Source of the DNA: Acanthaster planci
Lineage: Eukaryota; Echinodermata; Asteroidea; Valvatida; Acanthasteridae
DNA: 63,769 bases
NCBI RefSeq assembly: GCF_001949145.1
Contig: NW_019091356.1
Span: forward strand, 3,196,713 to 3,260,481
Reading direction: 5' to 3'
Every line of letters begins with the position of its first letter. Within the stretch, counting starts at the first letter, position 1. The position numbers and the translations under genes were made by a program. Shown here piece by piece: positions 36,514 to 48,600 of the stretch. The notes under the pieces were generated by a model. The model saw nothing but the letters and a program-made list of their open reading frames with translations. It had not been told where the DNA came from and did no database searches.

Positions 36514-36673
36514 GGTTTCTTTATCCGCCAAGAGGAAGCGGAAATTGTCCGTAACCATGGCGATACTTCATTCGCCCTCCGTAGGCCTGGAGGACATGGC
36601 GAAGCTGACGGACCTGCAGGATCACAGCATCTTGGAGAACCTGAAGCTGCGCTACGATCACGACCAGATTTAT
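36514..36673 (+). CDS. MYO10: MYO10 exon: N-terminal motor
   Basis: It ends [20 protein letters not shown] and onward to DQIY, matching human GVDDMASLTELHGGSIMYNL and onward to NQIY. Acceptor TTTCAG, donor GTGAGT. It starts with the last base of a split codon, consistent with Gln at the human DYGQ junction, so a coding exon should precede it. An internal ATG at 36557 has a good Kozak context (ACCATGG) and is an alternative start. Confidence 0.9.
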
Positions 36674-39600
36674 GTGAGTTTTGTCTGGACGGCTCTTGTT
36701 GATTGAATTGAAACGGGCATTGATTCAGGGGAATTAGGTTATCCCCGGTCCCCGGCCTGGCCGGTTAGTTTTACTGTACACGAAGTGCGATGAATTGGTT
36801 ACATTTGTAATGTACATGTATTCATTGACGGCGCATTTATTTAAGGAATGAACAGAAGACGGTCGGTATTCCTGATTAAAGTGAAGTGAAGTGTATCAGT
36901 CTGATAGAATTACCAGGGGTTTGAACAAACAGAGGTTTGTCCAATATTGTGGTGATTGAGGATGGGCTGGTATTAAATAAAACCGTCGGGGTTAGAAGTT
37001 TCTGTCGTTGAGACTTTAGCCGCCACTCTTTTTATGTCAGATTTGTCACATGAAATGTGGTCCCAAATTGTAGTTAATGATAGTACATGCCTCTGTTTCA
37101 TGAATAAGCAGGTCAGAAATGAATAATTCCAGAAATTAGGGGTCCAAAAGTGCGACATTTTCATGACCCTGTTACATCTGACCTTTGTTATTTGACATGG
37201 AAATATCACCGGAATTGATGTCAAAATCAAACTATTACTATTTGTTCGGCAAGTCATTTGCATTAATTCATCACTCTTGGAAATTAGAAAATGTGTTCTA
37301 CCTTACAAAATCATATGTCAGATGTGACAGGAACATGGAAAAAAATTGACCCCTAATTTCTGGAATTACCCAAATTATACGTTACATGTAATCGATTTCA
37401 GTGGCGTTGTAAAAAGACATCTGTTCACTTTTCCCTTGACTCAACTCTCTAAGCTGAAAAAGCTGATACTTAGTCATGAATAACAAAATGTGCACCAGTG
37501 AGAAACAAATGAAGCAGTCTGTTGTAAGTGCATGTTGAGTGCTTTGCCAAAAGCTGGCATTTCCCTCTACATGTAAGGCAATTCACCATCACGGCTAATG
37601 TCTGAATCACAAAATATCCAATTTAGATTCAGCCTAAGTACCTTGATCTTGCAACAAAATAACGTCATAATACCCAATTTGTCATTTTTTTTGTTTTACC
37701 TAATGACACTGCAGTAGCTGTTATGACTTGATTTATTGTCTTAATAGCTCTCCTGATTTACGTGTAGAAGTTAAAAGGTTGGTAGTCCTTGTTTTGCCCT
37801 TTTGAATTCCAATTTTCTTTGGAATATTCAATTTGCATGATGATGTACGGGAAATGTGGTTTGTGTATTACATGTAAATTAGAATGGGCTGGAAACATTA
37901 GTCCATGGAGCTGTAAAACAATAGACGGTAGGCTTTGTATACATTTGCGTTTCATTAAAGTGGACGTCAACTTCCTGATTGCAATTACATGCAGCAGTTG
38001 GCAACGCTCGCATGTTCATAAGTAATTAATTTCTCTGTGATGGGTTGTGAAAGCTGGAAAGACGTTTCAGGAAAGCAGAAGTCACTGTAACATCTTGGTT
38101 GCCACGGGGTGGTACCCGCATCTCAGACATATTTTCTAGTGAATGCCGTTTTGAATTGTAAATGTTAACCAAGGGATGACTAATCTGCTTCGTTGGCTGA
38201 ATACTCACGCTGCGCGCCTCAGCTGTACACTCATGCACCTTGACCATGTCCAGAAAGAAAGAACTGAAATTGTACAGTGTGTCTTGCCCTTCAACTGTTT
38301 TCCCAACTATCTGATGCAATCCAAGCAGAAAGGCCAGAGCCAAGAAAGACAGAAGAAAAATGAAATAAGTTTTCGATTAATTCTTGTCAGATTACCACCA
38401 GAGAAGTTAACACTTTGTTGAACAGTACACTTAGAAAGGACGTTTTGTTCTGTGATCAAGTATTGTCTAATATTTGAGACATTGATAAGAAATAGCAGAA
38501 TTTTGCTTTCATACAGACGTACATTGGTTCCATCTTGGCCGCGCTCAATCCCTACAAAGCCCTCCCATCTTACTACGACAAGGATGTCATGTTGGCCTAC
38601 GACAAGCGTCACATCGGTGAGTTGCCGCCCCACATCTACGCCATTGCCAACGATTGCTACTACTCCATGTGGAAGCGGAACGACAACCAGTGCGTGCTGA
38701 TCAGGTTAGGGGAATAGTTAGGATCTGTCCGTATTCCTAACCAGCGACACCAGTTGTTGAAGATTTGCGAAGTCCTAAAGTTTTTACTGATTCTTCAGAA
38801 CTAAAGGATGGAATGGCCAGTGTTCGGTTCATGGTTGAGTTCTCGTTAATCAAGAAACCTCATTGGCAAAAAATAAAGAGTTGACACAACATGTCCATTA
38901 CATGTCCATTACATGCTTCGTACACATTCTAGATCCTCACAGGTACAGGTTTTTAATGCAGAATGGATGACCACCGTAGCCTGTCTTCAGAGCATCAGTT
39001 TCAAAATTGAAAATTGGAATGCAGCACTTAACAGGTTTCTCTATCATCCTAAACCTCCTTGTCTCCCCTTTTGCATGATGGGTAACCGGTTTGGACATGT
39101 CAGCCGAGTGGCTTCGAGCAGTCCCCCTTTTTTTAAGGTTTTTAAGATAACTGTGTCCTTGGCTAATGGCTTTTAGTCTACCAAACTAAAACAAAATTGA
39201 TAGTCCGTTCTTATTCATGCTGTCTTGTGCTGGGCAAGGAAGTGAAATGCAGAACCGTAAAGTACGTGGGTTGCTATCATAGTTCATATAATGAGGGTTG
39301 TAGATCCACCCAAGCCTATTGAATATCCTACCGGCACATGCATATTTCTGCTGTATGACTTCATTGGATGGCGGGCTGTAGAAGAATAAGAAGCAGCTTT
39401 ATTACAGATGTAGATTACCTTGGTGGTAGCTGACGCATGACGAAGGGGGACTGCAGTTTGGAGTCTTGTGCCGGGGAGGGGGGGGGAGGCACGTCTGTGA
39501 TGAATGGCGATCACCTGCGCTGCAATTGGTCTGATTGTCTCCTGGAATAAGCCAGGTTCGGATCCAGGGGCCCTGAAAGAGAATGCCCAAGAAAATTCGG

Positions 39601-42600
39601 AGGTACCGGGAATGGGAAATGGGAAGGGGGCGGGGTTTGTTGAGTTGCATGTGCTTACGTGTGTAGGTTATGCTCCCCAACCTCTTGTAAGGCTGGCTGC
39701 TCTGGTTTTTTGCTTCGTCCGCGGCATCCTGTTTGATTTATGTAACAAAATCTAAACCCCAAGAAACTTAGTTACTCATCGACTTCATTTGAGACCCCCC
39801 CCCCTTTTTTTTTTTTTTCCCCCGGCAGTGGGGAGAGTGGAGCCGGGAAGACAGAGAGCACCAAGTTCATCCTGAAGTTTCTGTCGGAGATGAGCCAGGC
39901 CTCGTCCCAGGCTGGCGTCCCCCAGGCCCTGACTGGTTCCAAGCTGAGAGTGGAGGAGGCCATCTTGCAGAGCAGGTGAGGGGGGCAGGACACTTGTGGC
40001 AGTCTCAGGGATTCGCTTAGCAGCAGAGTAGCAGCTTAGCTGTTAAACAGAAGAATACTCCTCAGAAGTACATGCCAACCATACGGATAATATCAGCAAC
40101 TCATGTGTACATCTTACCCTTGGATCAGCCGATTTCCTGGTGTTTTTTTTTAAACCTTCGATGCTGTTATTAGTTGAAAAGAAGACTCTCATGCAGCCTG
40201 GAATTTCCTTGTTTTCCCCTCCCCTGATTGCCCCGATTTGCATGCTATAAACAGGAAATGGGTTATTAATAGTATACATTACATTGAATTATGGGTGGTT
40301 ATATTTCTCCTCTTAACCATAGTTCCCATGCCTTGCAAGGTTGTATCTTAACGTTCTCTGAAATGTGACCATGGTTTATAATTATTAAACCCTAACTGCC
40401 TTGATCTATCAAAACCGGACACCCAGTCCTGCTGTACACCCAGTATTTTGCAGACATGCCGATTTCCTTGTCTTTCACTGTACACTCATGCCGTTTAAAA
40501 TTGAAAAAGCACTGTCTTGTCACGATTGGAATCTCCTCGTTTTGGGAGTAAAAATTCCAAGTTGTATGTCTGATTTTGATGTAGCAGGAATTGCACAGCG
40601 TGGCAATCTATAATCTTCTTGTGTTGTCAGTACAGTAAAAGCCACTGGCTACTGCGCAGAAGTGTTATTCAAAAAAACTCCCAGTGAGCATGGCGATAAA
40701 ATTCCAGAAATGGACTTCATGCACCACACTTTCAAGTTACGTCGAGCAGAGTCGTGTCTTAATACTAGTAAATACCGATAAGTGTGTAAATAACCAATCT
40801 TGGATTGCAGGATGTGCTTTCTTTCTTGTCTTGCAGTCCTATCATGGAGGCATTTGGTAACGCCAAAACCATCTACAACAATAACTCGAGTCGCTTTGGC
40901 AAGTTTATCCAGCTCCAGTTTTCCAATGAGGGCAGCATTCTGGGAGGAACGATCCAAGACTGTATCCTTTATTGTTCACAAGAGTATTTGGGAAGTAGCC
41001 TCCCGGGCCACCCCTTAAACTGCTTTTTCTACCCCAAACCTCTAAAGATAAGGAAAAACTAATCAGTGAAACACCCGGTTTTTTTTTTTCAGTTGATTGC
41101 CTGCAAAAAAAGAATTTAGGCACACCTACAACTTGTGAAGAACTTATTCAGGCGGAGAAATGCCAGCAATGTCTAAAATTTAACAGACGCTTTACACTAA
41201 CTGACATGGTTGTGTACATCTCTAACCAGCATATTGACTGATGGAATTGCCAGAATGTCGAATCTTCCAACAATGTCTGATTACGCTGTCTGTTCATAGT
41301 ATCCCATTGACGGCACACTCTCTTTTTCACTGTTATATTTAGCTGATCTTCCTTGACAGAAGTGCCTGTCATCTCCAGATCTTCTAGAAAAGGTAAGCCA
41401 AGCTTGCTCAAGACTTGTAAATATGAACCATTCAAAACGTCACTGTGGATTTTTTTTTACGCTGACGGGTCTTTTAAAAAATAAAGCCTTGTTCACTAAA
41501 TGTTACGAGGGAAGATAAAGAAAGCAAATTGGATTGCGAGGATATGTACCCTACCTTGTATTTTTCTCTAAGTACACAGATGTGTGACTGTTTGAGACAC
41601 TGCAATTATGATGAGATCATTGGCCTGCCAATTTTTGCAAAATGTAACTAATCCTGTTCTAGTCATGAAAACAAAGTTGTCCTCGGGTATTCTGAAGCAT
41701 GTTGGGAGATTGGTATGTCAGCTTAGATTGGTTATTGCAGTGCATATTATTAAATCACACCCGGACTGTTTATCTCATTTGTAGAATCGTGTTGTGGGCC
41801 AGAATCCTCAGGAGCGTAATTACCACATCTTCTATTGCTTACTGGCCGGCACATCGCCAGAACAGAAGAGTGAGTACCAGAGAAATAATAAACAGAATCT
41901 AAGGCTGCATCCGAATCTGTTGTCTAGAGCTAGGTCTAGGTCTTCGCTCCATTGGAAATGCGTGGAGACGCGTAGACAATAGACCTGGCAGTAGCTCTGG
42001 AAGCCCGTTTCGGACACAGCCCGAGGCTGCATCCAAATCTGTTGACTTGAGCTAGGTCTAGGTCTTCGCTCCATTGGAAATGCGTGGAGACGCATAGACA
42101 ATAGACCTAGCCGTAGCTCTGGAAGCCCGTTTCGGACACGGCCTAAGGTAGAATGACATGTAAACGGTATTTGTATTCATGCACTTTTAGGCAAGCATGT
42201 TTCAGATGGTTGAAGTGCTCAGAATTTTGACCTAAGATGACGTTGATTTTTTTTTTTTCATTCCATTTACAGAGAAACTCTTTCTACGAGACCCAACTTC
42301 CTATTCTTATCTCAACAAAAGTGGATGCATCTCTGACCCGACCATCAATGATGCAGAAAATTTTCAGGCTGTCTTGGTAAGACTTCTCACGTAGTGTTAA
42401 ACTTTGTTCATTTTGGGTGAGCACACCTCATGTAGGCAATATTTTTTTTTTACTGAGCCAAAATCAGCCTGGAGTCTGTCATGAGCAATAGATATCAGGG
42501 CCCAATTTCATAATGCTGCTTACCACAGAATTCCACACTTACGATCTCCAGTCTGCGCTAACCCGTTAAGCTCAAAATCCATAGTTACGGGATGTACGCA

Positions 42601-45600
42601 TGAGCACAAGCCAAAATTCCTCGCTAATCCGTGAAATGCGTTCGTCGTAAGCGCAGAATTTTCTGCTATGGTAAGCGCCAACTTTTCGCTTGCGGTAAGC
42701 AGTGCCGTGAAATTGGGCCCAGATGGCTGGCTCGTAACATGCCCTTAAAAAGCAACACCTTCCTGGTACTGAAGCCACATCCAGATTTCTTGGCTGTTGC
42801 TAGAAATCACACTTGCACCTGTGGGAGCCTCTGTCTAGCTAATTCCCATTGACGTGTTTCACTATTAGCCACAGACAGTCGAATTAGACCCTGTCTGAGC
42901 AGCGCAGCCAGATCATGTGGCTTGAGGGAACATTTGTGTAATCACTAAATGAGTATCAAATGACCACTTGTCTGTCGCAGGAGGCTTTCAGTGTAATGAG
43001 GATCAACAGTGAGCAGATCAACGACATCTTGTCTCTCCTGTCAGCCATCTTGACTCTAGGCAATGTCCAGTTCATCACGGCTGGCGGGGCTCAGGTCAAA
43101 GACATGCAACGTGAGTAAAGTGGAAACCAAAAACCCAACGACAGTGATCAGTTATACTGAAGGTATTAGTTTTTGCTATGGGTCATTTAATCCTAAATTG
43201 GGTCACCCGGCATGGTGCCTTGACAGCTGTGGAAGGTATGACTCCGCTCCAACTGTACAAAATGGTTTGATTTGTCATTCTCAAGACGCGTTCTTTGTTC
43301 ATGCAGCAATTCAGATTGTGTCTGCGTTGCTCAATGTCGATGAGTACCAGCTGTGTGATGCTCTGACCCAGAAGACGCGGCTGCTACGAGGGGAGTTGAT
43401 CAGCACGCCACTGGATGTTGATCAGGTAGGATCCTCAGAAGTGTATTTAAAGTTCATATGTGCTGATGTGCAGTAAATTGAAGAGTACATATGAGGTGGA
43501 GGTGCACTTCTAATGCTTTGTTGATGAGCCCGAGGTACCTCTCGTGGTGTCCACAAGGCCCTCGTTTGGACATCTGGTACATTTATCTCCATTAAGATTT
43601 CTATTCACCTGTTTTCACTCCTGGAGATCTGATTCAAACAATTGCAATGGACCCAAGCTGGGCATAAGGTCGGGAAGGTGTCAACCCCTCCACTTAATGT
43701 TTGCTGAGGTGCCCTTGAGGCTCCTGGGCACAGCTGTTCTGTCATTACTGACACTGTTCCATCCTCTTTCACAGGCCGTAAACTCAGTGGATTCTCTGGC
43801 AATGAACCTCTATGGCCGCTGCTTCAAGTGGATCATCCATCGCATCAACCGCTGCATCAAGGGCAAGGAGTTTTTCCACTCAGTTGGCGTCCTGGACATC
43901 TTTGGATTTGAAAACTTTGAGGTGAGACTCATGGTCAAAAGTAGATTTTTCTTTTTGAAACTTAGATATGTTAACCATATGTTGCCGGGTCTAAATTGAA
44001 GTTGCAGGACGACTTCCTGGGGGATTTTCAAGATCTTCCATTTTTAAAATTCTTCAAAATTCATAACTTCATTTGCTGGACGTCTACACCTACACGTCTA
44101 TCTGGTGGCTACTCTAATCTGACAGGCAACATCTATTGATGCCCGAGTATTTCAGCCAAGCCCTGCCGCCTTGTAAAGAGAGCCCAGATTGTGTGGTGTT
44201 GCGTAATTTTGTTTTGTTCCTGAAACTGGCCCGGTGTGCTGCTGGCGTCTTTTCAAATGCAGGTCAGATTAGCATGCAGCGGTATTGTATCGTTCGTCAC
44301 TGGAGCACTTTTGTCTCCAGTCGTTATCCGCTCGCACTGAATGCCACAAAGAGTGGTATACTGTTTCAAACAATGACGGATTACCTCCGCTATCGACAAC
44401 TGAATACAGTTGGCGATTCCCCAGCAGCCCGGTCTTCTGTTCCTAGTACAGTCTATTCTTACAAGGCCCAGTTCCTTTGTCCGATTTTGGGCATCCTGGC
44501 CTTACGTACAAACCTAAGCTCTCCAGTACCGGGCACCCTGGCCTTACGTACAAACCTAAGCTCTCCAGTACCGGGCACCGCGGTGCGAAGTGGTTAATAC
44601 TTACCAGTCCTCTTCTTCCGTGCTTTTTTTCTGGCTATAAAAGAAAATAAATAAATTGTGGGTGTTAGGTTTTTGGTGTACATTTTTGATGGCCCGGCAG
44701 GTCAATCGTTTTGAGCAGTTCAACATCAACTTTGCCAACGAGAAGCTCCAGGAGTACTTCAACAAGCACATCTTCTCGCTGGAGCAGCACGAGTACAACG
44801 CGGAAGGGCTGGAGTGGGTGGACATCGACTGGCAGGACAACGGCGAGTGCTTGGACCTGGTGGAGAGGGTAGGTTTATGCACTACCGAGTGCATAGAAAA
44901 TCCAAGGGGGCTGGTATTTGCTGATTGTAGCAGGGCCGTGATTGGCTGAATGCGCTCACAGTCAACACATTTGTCTGGCATGTTAACTAAAAAACATATG
45001 TATAGCTCTCATCGGTAGACCAAAGAGCACTCTCTACAATTTGGCACAGAGCCAACAACATATAAGTGGAACACATAGACTTTTTTTTTTTTCTAAAGCT
45101 TTGTTTTGCACTTTATTGCTGCTTGGTCCTGTGGAATACAACATTTTATCTTCTAAGAAGGATATGTACTGAATTTATAGATTTTTTCTCACTGTTTCTA
45201 CCTAGAAACTTGGTATCCTGGCTCTCATCAATGAGGAAAGCAGATTTCCGAAGGGCACCGATGAGACCATGTTGGAAAAACTCCACAGTAATCATGCTGT
45301 ACGTATAACCTATACATTTATTGTCTCTGCCTCCAAACTGAACGCTCTTCAGTGGCATGGATGCCTTCGTCGAATTTTTAACAATTTGTCAATTTTGCCC
45401 CAGGGTATTGTTTTAAATATGCTTTGGTTCTCCTTTCCCGACAGAAAAATGCTTTTTACATCAAGCCCAAGGTTGCAGACAGCAATTTTGGGATCCGCCA
45501 CTATGCGGGCGAGGTCTTCTACCACACCAAAGGGTTCCTGGAGAAGAATCGAGACACGTTCAGGGATGACATCCTGACGGTACTCAAGGAGAGCAGGTGT

Positions 45601-48600
45601 GTTGTGGGCTATGTGACTTTCCATCCAACTCTGACACCGGTGCAAATCCCTCGCAGTGTGATTCACATCCCAATCTCTGTGTCATTTATACTTGTGGCTT
45701 TACCCTTTTCCCTAGTCTGGATATTTGATATGCTTACCGGGAAGGAAGGACTGCTGAGTTTGGTTTGCGGTTGTAAAAATTTCATGTTTCTGCCGCAGGA
45801 AACTGCCACATCTAGGTCAGGGACCTTTACTGATGAAACAGGTACCTGGGGTCAGATGCAAAACCAGCAAGGCCTTGGATTAGGTTTGGAGTTCAGACCT
45901 TGAATCAGACAGCATGGAATTCTTATTGCAAATCTCCACAGAGTTGTATCTTTTGATCTTACATTTTCCGTGATAGGTCGGACTTCATCTATGATCTGTT
46001 TGAGACAATGCTGCAGTCCAAGAACCTTGGCGATGACAAGATGATGCGTAAGAAGCCCACGGTCAGCTCGCAGTTCCAGGTAAGCTGGATTCGGGCAGCT
46101 GGATAAAGCCACCGATCTGACGTCCAGAACAAAATTGGGAGTTAAGCCTTTATCTGATTGACTTGACTTACACTTGTGCATCTGAAAGCCTGTGGCTAGC
46201 AGCTTCATAGATGTCCCATAGACACATGCGTTATATCAAGCCGCAGCCACATAATTTGGATGGGGTCAAAGAATGGTCTCCTCTACGTACACCAACATTT
46301 GCAGTGTTGTAGTTGAGACCATCGTAGTACTTTTCACAAGACAGGAGACTAGACCAGACACAAGACAGGTTGCAAGGCACAGGGTGAACAGTGACCAATG
46401 CATGCATTCGTTACAGTTTATGTAAATAGCCTGTGGCTTGAATTCAGACTTAGAAGCTTTGTGTTGGTCTTGTGGTGGTCTCACGATGGTCATGAAAGGT
46501 TTTGACTACAACGTTGAAAATTTGAGCAAAGAGCGCCCTCGTGGTTGGGAATGAGGGCAGTTGAGCATTTGTAGTCATTGACTTCATACTGTTGTTATTT
46601 CAGGAATCTCTACATGCTCTGATGTCCTCACTGAACGCCTGCAACCCGTACTTTGTTCGTTGCGTAAAACCTAATCCGTACAAGGTAAGGTTATCATTTA
46701 AAAGTAGGTTTCTGTATGGGCTTTGAAGATGTCACGGAAAGGTCTCCAGACTCAGATTTCAAATTTTTGGGGGAGGGGAATGTTGATGGGTTGAAAGAGT
46801 GGATAAATAAAGAAAACGGTGGATTTTTATGCTTATAATATTTTTTTTTAATGATGGAAGTTTTTAACCTGTTGTCTTTTAAATTTTTCATTTTTCCCCG
46901 ATTACTTTTGGCAACTTAATTTAGAAGTCTGTGGAAAAGGTATGGAAAATGAAACACATAGCAGATTTCCAGTTTTAGTTAACGTGAACCTGATTCAACA
47001 GTCTGTGGGAATAACATGTGGAAAAGTGACTTGCTCATGGAAAGCAATATGTCATGTATATGAGCAGTGTGGATAACTAACTGGCTGTGCAGGACAGCCA
47101 GGGGAAGCAAAGGTCTTGTTTGATCTCCTGTTTCTTTCAATTTTTCGTATCTCCCTCCTCTAGGCGGCAGCCCAGTTTGATGCCCAGCTTGTGGTCAACC
47201 AGCTGCGCTACTCTGGCATGTTGGAGACGGTCAAGATCCGCAAGGCGGGCTTCCCCGTCCGCCGCCCCTTCCCGGACTTCGTGGTCCGCTACCGGGCCCT
47301 GGTCTACCGGGAGGACCAGTCCCAGCCACCTGGCCGGCTCTGCGAGCAGCTCCTGGCCCGGCTGGACGACCGCAAGCAGCTCTGGCAGATGGGCAAGACC
47401 AAGGTGTTCCTGAAGGAGAGCCTGGAGACCAGGCTGGAGAAGGACCTGAAGCAGGAGCTGGGCGTGCTGGCCAGCAAGATCAAAGCGCACATCAAGGGCT
47501 ATCTGGCCAGGTTGGTGTCAAGCTTGGGGGGAGAGGGGCGGGAGCTGTCCTATGCTTGGTGTAAATATGAACCCTCCTGATCAAAGTGTACGTGTATATC
47601 GAGGGATATCTCACTGGGTCAGCCGAGACCAGTTTCGTAGAGGTTGCTGAGTGTAGAAACTGGCTAAGGAAAGAACACTTTTGTTTTGCAATATTGAGTT
47701 GCTAGCCAAAAAGTCATAGTGTGCATATTTGTTGTGAGTGGCGATCTGCTAAAATCTCGCATACATTTGTCGAGAAAGATTTTTTCCAAGCCAATTCGGG
47801 AGAGGGAAGGGGATCCTAAGACAGAATTACGGCACTTTGCATTCTTGTAACGCGCTTGAAATTCCCTGTCAGTTTGGGGCTTCTCACTGTTTAACATTTC
47901 TGGAGTGTTTAAAGTGGCATAGAATGACTTTATGGATGTTGGTTTTTTGGGGGCTTTGACAGGAAGCGATTCAAGAAGATCCTGGCACAGGTGGTCATCG
48001 TAGAGAAGACAATGCGGGTAAGTTGTAGATCTCGCCATATGAACAGTCTGTGAAAGGATTTAGCTTCAACTACGTTCATGACGGCAAATCTGCTCTGCCG
48101 ATCCTTTCCCTAGATGCAACACTGCCGCAGGAGGTACCTCAAGGTGCGCAGTGCAGTCATAGTCTTCCAGAAGTATGAACGTGCCCGCGTGGCACGCAAG
48201 ATCCTGGAACACCTGAAGGAGGAGAAACGGAAGGAGGAAGAGCGACTGAGGGAAGAGCAGCGCCAGAGGGAGGAACAGGAGAGAAGGTAAGAGCCCCGAG
48301 CTAGAGGCAGCCAGGGTTCAGTGTTCCGTTCGGTTTGTTTTTTTCTCGTTTGAGCAAGTTATTCAAAGCTTTGCTGTTTTCTCGGCATTTCGTCGTCTTT
48401 CTTGCTGAGGACATGATCCAACCCAGCTTGGAAAAAAGACTTTAATATTGTTTGTTCAAGCGTAAGGTTTGTCTTTGTCACAGAGAGTTAGAGAGACTGA
48501 AAGCTGAAGAGAAGATGCGAGAGCTAGAAGAACTGAAACGGAAGGTAAGAGATCATTTTGTTGTGGCCTTCCTATAGTCTTAGAGTTAAAATTGAGATAG

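Noticed and set aside
44136-44597. 153-codon open frame between the switch II and relay exons
   Set aside because: No similarity to myosin or any known family; it overlaps a 42-bp tandem duplication and lies in a phase-compatible intron that must be removed.
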